Shown here in pieces: positions 42,861 through 50,551 of a stretch of 64,000 nt of DNA. The translations under genes and the position numbers were made by a program. Numbering within the stretch: the first letter of the stretch is position 1; each line of letters begins with the position of its first letter. The notes under the pieces were generated by a model that did not search any database, had not been told where the DNA came from, and saw nothing but the letters and a program-made list of their open reading frames with translations. Source of the stretch: Planococcus kocurii (lineage in GTDB: Bacteria; Bacillota; Bacilli; Bacillales_A; Planococcaceae); the NCBI RefSeq assembly GCF_001465835.2, contig NZ_CP013661.2, positions 1,356,501-1,420,500 of the forward strand, given 5' to 3'.

Positions 42861-43082
42861 ATGAAAGCACAAATTTTGAAAGCTTTTAACTACCAGCAGC
42901 TGATCGATATGATGTACATGGCAAATGATGGCACCATTAGCAAACGCCGTATCAAAATTTTAAAAATTAGTGGCGACTCGTTTCAAGCCTATTGCTTTCT
43001 TCGCTACAAAAAACGCACTTTCAAAATAGATAATGTGCTTTCAGTGATGCCTGTTATCCATAGAGAACGCCAAATTATATAA
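42861..43082 (+). CDS. Small WYL-like protein, candidate SOS gene
   Basis: The 73-residue protein has the pattern KRRIKILKISGDSFQAYCFL then RTFKIDNVLSVMPV, which resembles the beta-sandwich WYL domain found in DNA-damage regulators. SD AAGGAGGG precedes the ATG. It is transcribed divergently from sbcDC with a perfect SOS box over its start site, so it is likely DNA-damage induced. WYL assignment is by pattern only. Confidence 0.72.
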   Translation: MKAQILKAFNYQQLIDMMYMANDGTISKRRIKILKISGDSFQAYCFLRYKKRTFKIDNVLSVMPVIHRERQII

Positions 43083-43132
43083 TTTCTGCCAGTATGATAC
43101 ACTGAAAGAAATATCTTTTGGAGGGTGACATG

Positions 43133-43573
43133 ATGAGAATAACTGTTTATCTTGCTGGAGAAATTCATAGCGCTTGGCGCGAGGAAATCAAAAAAAAGGC
43201 AGCTACGTTGGATTTGCCAATTGATTTTGTAGGTCCAATGGAACTTCATGAACGTTCGGATAATATTGGCGAGGCTATTCTTGGCGAACAGCCTAACGCT
43301 GTCGCCAAAGACCACGCTGCTTCTAGCTTTAATAACTTGCGCACGAGTGTCTTGATGCACAAAGCCGATTTGGTCATTGCACTTTTCGGTGAACAGTACA
43401 AACAATGGAATACAGCAATGGATGCCAGTACAGCACTTGCTTCGGGCAAGCCAGTCATTCTCATTCGTCCAGAAAAATTACACCATCCATTAAAAGAGTT
43501 GTCACGAAAAGCACATGCCACGGTTGAAACCTGTGACCAGGCAATTAAGGCGTTAACGTATATTCTTGAATAA
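43133..43573 (+). CDS. ytoQ: YtoQ family protein
   Basis: A 146-residue protein that closely follows B. subtilis YtoQ from memory: YLAGEIHSAWREEIK, DFVGPMELHERSDNIGE, QPNAVAKD and ALFGEQYKQWNTAMDAS. The fold looks like a nucleoside 2-deoxyribosyltransferase relative; the function is unknown. Two adjacent ATG codons (43130, 43133) follow GGAGGG; the second has the better spacing. Confidence 0.9.
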   Translation: MRITVYLAGEIHSAWREEIKKKAATLDLPIDFVGPMELHERSDNIGEAILGEQPNAVAKDHAASSFNNLRTSVLMHKADLVIALFGEQYKQWNTAMDASTALASGKPVILIRPEKLHHPLKELSRKAHATVETCDQAIKALTYILE

Positions 43574-43602
43574 AAAAAGTCCCCTCAAAGGGGACTTTTT
43601 TT
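43572..43602. terminator. Bidirectional terminator between ytoQ and the DUF4870 gene
   Basis: A 13-bp stem with AGTCCCCT/AGGGGACT core (43573-43585 with 43589-43601) and T-run, between convergent genes whose stop codons touch it. Confidence 0.9.
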
Positions 43603-43909
43603 ATCGATACCAACTTCCGACTATCGGGTAGTCGAAATACTCGTTGTTGAGCGCTTTGAGAATTCCCATGATTGGAATGATGATGCCCATCAGTCCAAAA
43701 ACAATTAGCATTGGAATGCCGATCAAGAAAACAATCAAAAAAATCGAGATGGAAATCAGTACACCTAAAACGAGTTGAAATAGCAGTGCCTGAATAGACA
43801 ACTTCTTCACTTCTTTGTCTTGTGAAATGAGAAAAACAATTACAGGAACGAGAAATGGTGCAAAAAACGCACTAGCATGGACAAGTATTTTTAATCCTGT
43901 GTTCTCCAT
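43601..43909 (-). CDS. DUF4870 family membrane protein
   Basis: A 102-residue protein with three hydrophobic helices and the DUF4870 pattern: LVPVIVFLISQDKEVKKLSI and QALLFQLVLG, then a terminal IMGILKALNNEYFDYPIVG. Tic20-like topology; the role is unknown. SD GGAGGT precedes the ATG. Confidence 0.85.
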   Translation of the reverse strand: MENTGLKILVHASAFFAPFLVPVIVFLISQDKEVKKLSIQALLFQLVLGVLISISIFLIVFLIGIPMLIVFGLMGIIIPIMGILKALNNEYFDYPIVGSWYR

Positions 43910-43977
43910 TGCGTAAACCTCCAGTCAAATCTTTCTTATCCTTTGTATACGATTGACTGATCAAAAAGTTTCGTTAT

Positions 43978-44970
43978 TTATTCGCTTATTTTCAAAACAA
44001 CTTTGCCAAACTGATTGCCAGACGCTAAATAATCAAATGCTTCTTGCGCTTGGTCTAACGAATAAGTTTTATCAACGACTGGTCGCATATTGTAAGATTC
44101 CATATGATCGAGCATATCACGTAATTCTTCACGACTTCCCATCGTCGAGCCAAACAATTGATATTGTCCATAAAAAAACTGACGAAGATTAAAATCGACC
44201 GTATCTTCTGTAGTGGCTCCGAAAATAACAATGCGTCCACCTTTTTTCAAAATGTCGAGTGACCGATTAAAAGTAGCCCCTCCTACGCTGTCTATGACCA
44301 AATCAATTGTTTCATCTGCCATTTCTTCTACCCAATCGCTGTCAGTCGCAATAGTTCGATCGGCACCAATTTTCTGGGCGTGCTGACGCTTTTCTTCACT
44401 GCGGGAAGTCACGATTACTCTAGCTCCAATGTTTTTAGCGAATTGAACTAAAAACGTCGCAACGCCACTCCCAGCACCTGGAATAAATAAGGTGTCGCCT
44501 TTTTTCACTTGCCCTTTTGTAAATAACGCACGGTAGCCCGTCAATGCGGGCAAAGCTAAACTTCCTGCTTCTTCCCAGCTTAAGTAATGAGGTTTTTTTT
44601 CTAGCTGTTCGGCTGACACAGTAATTTTCTCTGCAAATGTTCCGTGATCAGGCATCCCTAAAATATCAAACTCTACGGGTGGTCCTTCGCTATTGGTATA
44701 CCAGCGCAGTGCGGGATTAATGATGACCTCGTCTCCAGCAGCAAAGTCGATGACATCTTCGCCCACTGACTCTACTATACCTGCCCCATCAGAGCCGACG
44801 ATCATTGCCTCAGGATTGTCACCATAACGCTTGATTAAGCCCAAGTCTCTCCGATTGATGCCTGCTGCTTTTAGCGATACGACCACTTCTTCTGACTTCG
44901 CTAGCGGTTCTGGCATATCTTTTAGTTTCCATTCTCCAGATTCCATTACAAATGCTTTCATTTTGTTCAT
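43978..44970 (-). CDS. Zinc-independent MDR-family alcohol dehydrogenase/quinone reductase
   Basis: The 330-residue protein is a medium-chain dehydrogenase. The GroES-like N-terminus has LKAAGINRRDL and GSDGAGIVESVG; the Rossmann domain has IPGAGSGVATFLVQFAK and GGRIVIFGAT. The structural zinc cysteines are absent, so an NADPH:quinone or enoyl reductase is likely. Its start overlaps the upstream ArsA-type gene by 4 bases. Confidence 0.88.
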   Translation of the reverse strand: MNKMKAFVMESGEWKLKDMPEPLAKSEEVVVSLKAAGINRRDLGLIKRYGDNPEAMIVGSDGAGIVESVGEDVIDFAAGDEVIINPALRWYTNSEGPPVEFDILGMPDHGTFAEKITVSAEQLEKKPHYLSWEEAGSLALPALTGYRALFTKGQVKKGDTLFIPGAGSGVATFLVQFAKNIGARVIVTSRSEEKRQHAQKIGADRTIATDSDWVEEMADETIDLVIDSVGGATFNRSLDILKKGGRIVIFGATTEDTVDFNLRQFFYGQYQLFGSTMGSREELRDMLDHMESYNMRPVVDKTYSLDQAQEAFDYLASGNQFGKVVLKISE

Positions 44971-45899
44971 CCTTTCTGAAAATACTCACTAAACAACTCC
45001 AACTGTGTCTTACTAATAATATCTTGTGAAAAAAGCGGCACTTGCACCAATTTTTGTTTTGGAAAAGTTTCTTCGATCTGCTGTAAATACTTTTTCTCGT
45101 GTTTTTTTCTCTCCATTAAAAATTCACCATCTGCCTCTTCTGGCAGAATTTTATTGATAATCAACGTTTTTACATGAAGATGATATTGATGCAATAAATC
45201 CAATGCTTTTTTGGTTTCCAGAATAGGCAGCCGTTCTGGATTTAAGACGAAGATAAATCCTGTTTCTTTTTCATCTAGCAAGAGATCCCGTGCTTTAGAA
45301 AAACGCTCTTGTCGTTCTCTCAACACGTCATAAATAGGATCTTCACGAGGTTCACCATCATTTAGCAACTGTGTATAGTTTTCGTTCGTCTTACGCCGTT
45401 TTTCAAGTAACCCGTCAATCCAAACACCCATCAACTCAGGCAAAGTCAAAAGCCGGATAGTATGACCAGTCGGAGCTGTATCGAACACCAATTTGTCGAA
45501 GTTTTGTCGTTCTTCTAAAATAATATGAATTAGTTTATCGAACAATGCTGCTTCATCTGCACCTGGAGAAGCTTTCGCCGTATCCAATTGTCGGTTCACT
45601 TCCTCCATCATGCTGGAGTGAACCGTACCTTTGATATTGGCTTTTACTGTTTTAATGTAGTTATCCGTTTCAATTTCAGGATCAATTTCCAGCGCGTAGA
45701 GATTGTCGGCAATTGCTTTTGTTTTACCGCCAATGTTCTCATTAAAAATATCGCCCACATTATGTGCTGGATCTGTTGAAATCAATAAAGTTTTATTGCC
45801 TTCTTTGGCTGATCTCCAGGCAATGGCTGCAGCAGATGTCGATTTTCCAACGCCACCTTTGCCTCCAACAAAAATGATGCTTTTTGATAGTACATCCAT
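44967..45899 (-). CDS. ArsA/GET3-family ATPase
   Basis: The 310-residue protein has the deviant Walker A VGGKGGVGKSTSAAA (about 11-25), STDPAHNVGD as switch I and FDTAPTGHTIRLL as switch II. It is a single-domain member, not the tandem arsenite pump type, and no arsenite genes are near. Such ATPases may handle C-terminal membrane helices or other cargo. It is preceded by a small gene whose product ends in Cys-Cys and overlaps the following dehydrogenase gene. Confidence 0.9.
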   Translation of the reverse strand: MDVLSKSIIFVGGKGGVGKSTSAAAIAWRSAKEGNKTLLISTDPAHNVGDIFNENIGGKTKAIADNLYALEIDPEIETDNYIKTVKANIKGTVHSSMMEEVNRQLDTAKASPGADEAALFDKLIHIILEERQNFDKLVFDTAPTGHTIRLLTLPELMGVWIDGLLEKRRKTNENYTQLLNDGEPREDPIYDVLRERQERFSKARDLLLDEKETGFIFVLNPERLPILETKKALDLLHQYHLHVKTLIINKILPEEADGEFLMERKKHEKKYLQQIEETFPKQKLVQVPLFSQDIISKTQLELFSEYFQKG

Positions 45900-45923
45900 C
45901 CTACTCCCTCATTCCTTGTAACC

Positions 45924-46187
45924 CTAACAGCAACGAATGCCGGTTAACGGTGATTTATCCATGCCCATCCGCAGATGCCAATCATGGAACTCTTCAATCA
46001 TGTACGGATACAATTCCAATGTGTAGTAATAAACTGGATTGGGAATGCCGAGCATCTCCGAGTAGAGCATTAGAAGAAAGAGATCATCTTCATCTCGAAG
46101 TTCACGTGCAATTTCAGTGCGATGCGGCAATTCAAGGACAGCTTCATAGAAAGCGATCAATTGTTTTAATTTATCGAACACCAACAT
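45924..46187 (-). CDS. Small protein with C-terminal Cys-Cys (cory-CC-star type)
   Basis: The 87-residue soluble protein has the block LRDEDDLFLLMLYSEMLGIP, then NPVYYYTLELYPYM and ends TGIRCC, where the last two residues are cysteines. This matches what I recall of the cory-CC-star family, found beside ArsA-type ATPases. The terminal CC could bind metal, be lipidated or be redox-active. SD GAGAGGTG precedes the ATG. Confidence 0.75.
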   Translation of the reverse strand: MLVFDKLKQLIAFYEAVLELPHRTEIARELRDEDDLFLLMLYSEMLGIPNPVYYYTLELYPYMIEEFHDWHLRMGMDKSPLTGIRCC

Positions 46188-46212
46188 AGTAGCACCTCTC
46201 TCTACTAAAAAT

Positions 46213-46243
46213 ACAAGGGATCACAAAATGCATGATCCCTTGG
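46213..46243 (-). terminator. Terminator of cstA
   Basis: CAAGGGATCA (46214-46223) pairs perfectly with TGATCCCTTG (46233-46242); a T-rich stretch follows on the minus strand. Confidence 0.8.
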
Positions 46244-46255
46244 CCATTCTTCATT

Positions 46256-47992
46256 TTATTCTTCTTCTGAGAAACCTGGATCTGTTTTATTCAATAATGC
46301 TTGGACAGCGGTTAGGATAATCCATAACGTAAAGACGAAGATGATAGCTCCAAATATGAACAACAGCATACTTGGCTGCTCTGCATACCACGCCCACTGC
46401 AAAAACACTTGCTGGAACATCGCCCAAAGCGTCATAAACATAAGGAAAATCATCGGGATGATAGTGATCATGTAATTTCGCCCGAGCTTCTTAAGCCATA
46501 TGGAAATTAACAATAAACTAATACCCGCGAGTAACTGATTGGCTGTTCCGAACAATGGCCATAACAAGTAACCACCTGACCCAAATCCGTTTGGTCCTTC
46601 AGGAAGCAACACTAGTGCTGCACTTGCTCCAACGGCAAGTGTCGTCGCGACGTGTTTTTTCTCAAGAGATGGAATTTTGTATTCGACACCTAATTCCGAA
46701 ATGATGTAACGCATTAAACGAACCGAAGTATCCAAAGTTGTTGCAGCAAATGAAACAACAATAATCGAAACAATTGTTGAAGCGATTTCCGGCGGAATCA
46801 GCAATCCTTGAGCTAAATTGGTAGCACCTTCGATAAAGGCCCCTAAACCAGCTCCATTAGATGCTTGGAAACTGCTATAAGTTGCAAAGAACGATTCACG
46901 GTCGGGGAATAATGTAATAACAGCAATGATGGAAATCAATGCCAAAATCCCTTCTCCAATTGCCCCTAAATAACCGACAAAGCGGGCGTCTGTTTCTTTA
47001 TCCAACTGTTTTGAAGAAGTTCCGGAAGAAACAAGTCCATGAAATCCTGAAATTGCACCACAGGCAATCGTGATGAACAACAACGGAAACCAGGAGATAT
47101 CGGCATCTGGATTGGTCATTGGTGCTGTGATTTTAGGGTTCGTAAATAACAAACCAAGATAAAGAATACCAAGCCCAACGATCAATTGATGAGAGTTGAT
47201 AAAATCACGCGGCTGAAGTAGTTTCCAAACCGGTAGAGTAGAAGCAATATAAACATAGATCATCAAAACAATAATCCAAATAAAGAATGCGGTGGAAATC
47301 GGATCGAGACCGAATATTCCAGTGCCATTTTCTCCACCCATGTATTGAACAAGATCAATTTGAAGAAAGCTTATTTGGCTGGCGGCGATAGCGGTTATAT
47401 ACATAACTGCCAAAGCAAACAACGAAGGAATAAGCATTTTCTTATTTTTCTTATAAACAGCATGACCAATCCAAACAGCTAAAGGAATCTGAATAAATAC
47501 TGGCACAACGCTAGCTGGATATGAGATAAATAGTTTAGCAATCACCCAAGCAAATACTGCGTTGACCATTAGCACTAAAATTAAAATGATAAACAAGAAC
47601 AAAACTTTTCCTCGTTGACCAATCAACCGGTGTGCAAGTGTTCCGACTGATTGTCCTTTGTTTCGAACTGATAAAACCAATGTCCCGAAATCGTGAACAC
47701 CTGCCGCAAAGACTGTACCGAAAACTACCCATAACACTGCCGGTAGCCATCCCCAATAAACAGCAATAGCGGGTCCTAAAATCGGCGCAGCTCCAGCAAC
47801 AGAAGTAAAATGGTGCCCCCATAAAACAAATTTGTTGGTCGGAACAAAATCGACGCCATCTTTAAAGCGATGTGCAGGAGTAACGTAGTTCGGATCAAGT
47901 TTGAAAATCTTTTCTGCTATAAATTTGGAATAAAAGCGATAACCTAGTATAAAGATGAAAATTCCGATAGCAGCAAGTGCAATAGCATTCAT
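46256..47992 (-). CDS. cstA: Carbon starvation protein CstA, peptide/pyruvate transporter family
   Basis: The 578-residue protein has about 16 helices and the CstA blocks TPAHRFKDGVDFVPTNKFVL, GHHFTSVAGAAPILGPAIAV and VHDFGTLVLSVRNKGQS. The family takes up peptides or pyruvate under carbon limitation. The start at 47992 follows AAGGAG; 18 more codons are open upstream. A palindrome lies within its promoter, suggesting a specific regulator. Confidence 0.94.
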   Translation of the reverse strand: MNAIALAAIGIFIFILGYRFYSKFIAEKIFKLDPNYVTPAHRFKDGVDFVPTNKFVLWGHHFTSVAGAAPILGPAIAVYWGWLPAVLWVVFGTVFAAGVHDFGTLVLSVRNKGQSVGTLAHRLIGQRGKVLFLFIILILVLMVNAVFAWVIAKLFISYPASVVPVFIQIPLAVWIGHAVYKKNKKMLIPSLFALAVMYITAIAASQISFLQIDLVQYMGGENGTGIFGLDPISTAFFIWIIVLMIYVYIASTLPVWKLLQPRDFINSHQLIVGLGILYLGLLFTNPKITAPMTNPDADISWFPLLFITIACGAISGFHGLVSSGTSSKQLDKETDARFVGYLGAIGEGILALISIIAVITLFPDRESFFATYSSFQASNGAGLGAFIEGATNLAQGLLIPPEIASTIVSIIVVSFAATTLDTSVRLMRYIISELGVEYKIPSLEKKHVATTLAVGASAALVLLPEGPNGFGSGGYLLWPLFGTANQLLAGISLLLISIWLKKLGRNYMITIIPMIFLMFMTLWAMFQQVFLQWAWYAEQPSMLLFIFGAIIFVFTLWIILTAVQALLNKTDPGFSEEE

Positions 47993-48034
47993 GAATCCAG
48001 CTCCTTCTCTTTTTTTACAAACGCTAAAAAATCG

Positions 48035-48063
48035 CTTGTATGCCAATCATAGATGATTGTCAA
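48035..48063 (-). promoter_or_regulatory. cstA promoter containing a palindromic operator
   Basis: On the minus strand a consensus -35 TTGACA (48058-48063), 17 bp, -10 TACAAG (48035-48040). The spacer holds the palindrome CAATCAT-AG-ATGATTG (48044-48059). The rest of the 288-bp gap to panE shows no gene; a weak cre-like sequence is at about 48246-48260. Confidence 0.6.
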
Positions 48064-48279
48064 AAGAATGTAAATGTTCTGACAAATATTTCTTTTATTT
48101 CACAAATGCTACAGCTGTACACATGTATTAAGAACTTCCCTCTCTCTTACCCACCTAGAATTGGAAACAAAGAAATCACTCCGACAGTATACACGTTGTA
48201 ACAGTAATTACAGAAAAATTATTGTCATTTATTCAGATAGGAAGTTGCAAACGATTAGCCTGAGCAATGTTTCTTGAAA

Positions 48280-49203
48280 CTATTGAACAGCCTGTCTTTG
48301 TTCGTACAGCATTAATTTTGTAAAAATAATTTCAAGAATAGGAACAGAAAGCTGCACTTCTTTAGCTTTCCCAAGTAAGTAACCTTGCAAATGTTCGGCT
48401 TCCGTAGGCTGCATTTTCTCAATATCACGTTGCATGGAGGACTTCATTTCCGCTGACATATCATTAATCCGTTGGAATTGTGTTTCAGCAATTGCTGGTG
48501 CGATTGGTGCACCTATTTTTTCCATAATAGCTACAAGTTCTTCCAAAAACACACGGATAACGTGTTGTCCTGTTTCAAGATCTCGTATAGGTCCGATAGA
48601 CGTCTCCATCATTGATGTAATGCCAGACATCGCTGTGATGAACAAATATTTATGCCACATATCTTGATTGATGTCATCGCTCTTAACGAACTCTGCTTTG
48701 GTTCCTTTAAAGGCCAACTCTAATTTGCCAATCCGTTCTGTCTGTTGACCTGTTCGTTCCCCGTAAACCAATTGATGGACAGGACTGGTCTGGACAATTG
48801 TGCCGTCGTCCGCCAAAGTCGATTCGACAAAACACAAGCCTCCAAGAACTTTTTCTTCTCCGAATGCTCGGATTAGTATCTGTAAGTGAGCAATCCCATT
48901 TAGCAAAGGCAGAATCATGGTTTCTGGACCGACGAATGGCTGAACATCTTCGATTGCAGTCGTAAGCTGATAGGATTTAGTAGAAATGAGCACAACATCA
49001 AACGGCTTGCTATTATCACTTTTAGTAATTAACTTCGGTGAAAATTGTAAATCTCCATTTTTGCTTCGAATGTTTAAACCTGTTTGTTGCAATATTTCTT
49101 TTTTGTTTGCTCTTACAAGAAACGTAACGTCTTCTCCTTTTTCTACTAAACGACCACCAAAATATCCACCAATTGCACCTGCTCCAACAATTAATATTTT
49201 CAT
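48280..49203 (-). CDS. panE: 2-dehydropantoate 2-reductase
   Basis: The 307-residue protein has the NADP motif ILIVGAGAIGGYFGG at the N-terminus, LLNGIAHLQ, and DINQDMWHKYLFITAMSGI with the family catalytic Lys. It reduces ketopantoate in pantothenate synthesis, or acts on a similar 2-keto acid. SD AAGGAGTG precedes the ATG. No other pan genes are nearby. Confidence 0.9.
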   Translation of the reverse strand: MKILIVGAGAIGGYFGGRLVEKGEDVTFLVRANKKEILQQTGLNIRSKNGDLQFSPKLITKSDNSKPFDVVLISTKSYQLTTAIEDVQPFVGPETMILPLLNGIAHLQILIRAFGEEKVLGGLCFVESTLADDGTIVQTSPVHQLVYGERTGQQTERIGKLELAFKGTKAEFVKSDDINQDMWHKYLFITAMSGITSMMETSIGPIRDLETGQHVIRVFLEELVAIMEKIGAPIAPAIAETQFQRINDMSAEMKSSMQRDIEKMQPTEAEHLQGYLLGKAKEVQLSVPILEIIFTKLMLYEQRQAVQ

Positions 49204-49229
49204 TTTCTCACTCCTTGTCTATACTTTTT

Positions 49230-49487
49230 TCATGTTGCCAAATCCCATGAATTATTTTGCGCGTACATTCTTTTGTACCGTAGATATTCCAAGTGTGCCA
49301 ACCCTCTTGCATAATCAAAAGGATAAGGATGGTAGCAAGTCAACAGTATCTCGATGACATTTTTGTTCGCTAATTCAGATTCCGACAACCTCCACGTTAG
49401 GTCATTGTTTAAACCTGCGCCGAAAACTATCCAACTCTCACCATGTTCCGCTAAAAAGCAATTTACACGATTTAACCAAAAGGACAA
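49230..49487 (-). CDS. Hypothetical protein, possibly decayed
   Basis: An 85-codon frame reading MSFWLNRVNCFLAE, then WRLSESELANKNVIEILL and a tail ending NSWDLAT. It starts with TTG and I see no good SD, so the true start may be lost or elsewhere. I do not recognise the family. It ends 27 bases before panE. It may be a remnant. Confidence 0.4.
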   Translation of the reverse strand: MSFWLNRVNCFLAEHGESWIVFGAGLNNDLTWRLSESELANKNVIEILLTCYHPYPFDYARGLAHLEYLRYKRMYAQNNSWDLAT

Positions 49488-49564
49488 TTCAATTTAAATT
49501 AGTTTAACTCCGAGCATCTCAAGCATGGGGATGGGATTGAAACATGTTACAGACAGTTACTATG

Positions 49565-50539
49565 TCATGGCTTGAGAACCAATTTCCCAATGGTTTTCCG
49601 TCCTTGCAGCGAATAATGCGCTTTGGCAGCTTCAGCAAGTGGATAAGTTCCACCAATCGTTAAAATCAATTCACCAGTCTTCATATAAGCTAATAGTTCA
49701 CTAAAACTTTTTTGAATCAATTCAGGGTTGCGCATAATCTGTGGTAAGAAAAAGCCGATAACAGATTGATTTTTACGCATTAATTGGCCTGGATTAAATG
49801 AAGCTTGTTCTCCACTGGCTGCTCCAAAAATGACTAACCTACCAAATGGAGCAAGACATTTCACGGTTTTATTAAATACTTCACCACCAACCATTTCGAG
49901 TGCTAAGTCGACACCTTTACCGTCCGTGATAGCTTTTATTTTATCTACCCAGCCTTCTTCTGTGTAGTTAACTAGATGGGTTGCTCCCATTTTTTGTGCA
50001 TGAAATAGCTTTTCTTCAGTGCTAGCTGTCGCAATAATTTTTCCTGCACCAAAAATCTTTGCTAATTGCACCGCGATTGCACCAACACCGCCTGCAGCAG
50101 CATGGATCAATACAGTTTCTCCTTTTTCAAGACGCCCCATAGTTTTCAATATATGATAAGCACTTAATCCTTGAAGCGGCAAGGCGACCGCTTGCTCAAA
50201 ACCTACACCTTCAGGAACTCTTGTTAAAACACTTTCATCAACTGCAGCGTATTCGGCATACCCTGCGGAGCCGATAAGTGCGACGACACGATCACCTACC
50301 TTAAACTGTGATACATTTTCTCCAAGTTCAACAATTACACCTGCTACTTCAGATCCAGGAATGTAAGGCAATTCTGTTGGTACCACGTACTTTCCTTCAC
50401 GTCTCGCCGTGTCTGCATAGTTAACACCAATCGCTTTTACTTTAATAACCACTTCTCTAACACTTGGATCTGGTTTTTCAGCCTCAACCCATTGCAAAAC
50501 ATCTGGCCCACCATATTCTTCAAATTTAATAACTTTCAT
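49565..50539 (-). CDS. NADPH:quinone oxidoreductase, MDR family (Qor-like)
   Basis: A 324-residue zinc-free medium-chain reductase: VKAIGVNYADTARREG and YIPGSEVAGVI in the catalytic domain, LIHAAAGGVGAIAVQLAK as nucleotide motif, and GRLVIFGAASGE. It is the last gene of the acyl-CoA operon, 12 bases after the dehydrogenase. A quinone or enoyl-CoA-type substrate is possible. Confidence 0.9.
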   Translation of the reverse strand: MKVIKFEEYGGPDVLQWVEAEKPDPSVREVVIKVKAIGVNYADTARREGKYVVPTELPYIPGSEVAGVIVELGENVSQFKVGDRVVALIGSAGYAEYAAVDESVLTRVPEGVGFEQAVALPLQGLSAYHILKTMGRLEKGETVLIHAAAGGVGAIAVQLAKIFGAGKIIATASTEEKLFHAQKMGATHLVNYTEEGWVDKIKAITDGKGVDLALEMVGGEVFNKTVKCLAPFGRLVIFGAASGEQASFNPGQLMRKNQSVIGFFLPQIMRNPELIQKSFSELLAYMKTGELILTIGGTYPLAEAAKAHYSLQGRKTIGKLVLKP

Positions 50540-50551
50540 CTTAAAGCCCCC

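Noticed and set aside
43978..46187. Arsenite resistance operon
   Set aside because: The ATPase is ArsA-like, but there is no arsB, arsR, arsC or ACR3 gene and the partner gene is of a different kind.
48246..48260. CcpA cre site before cstA
   Set aside because: TTGCAAACGATTAGC matches the first 13 positions of the cre pattern but fails the last two and lies about 250 bases from the cstA start, so the case is too weak.
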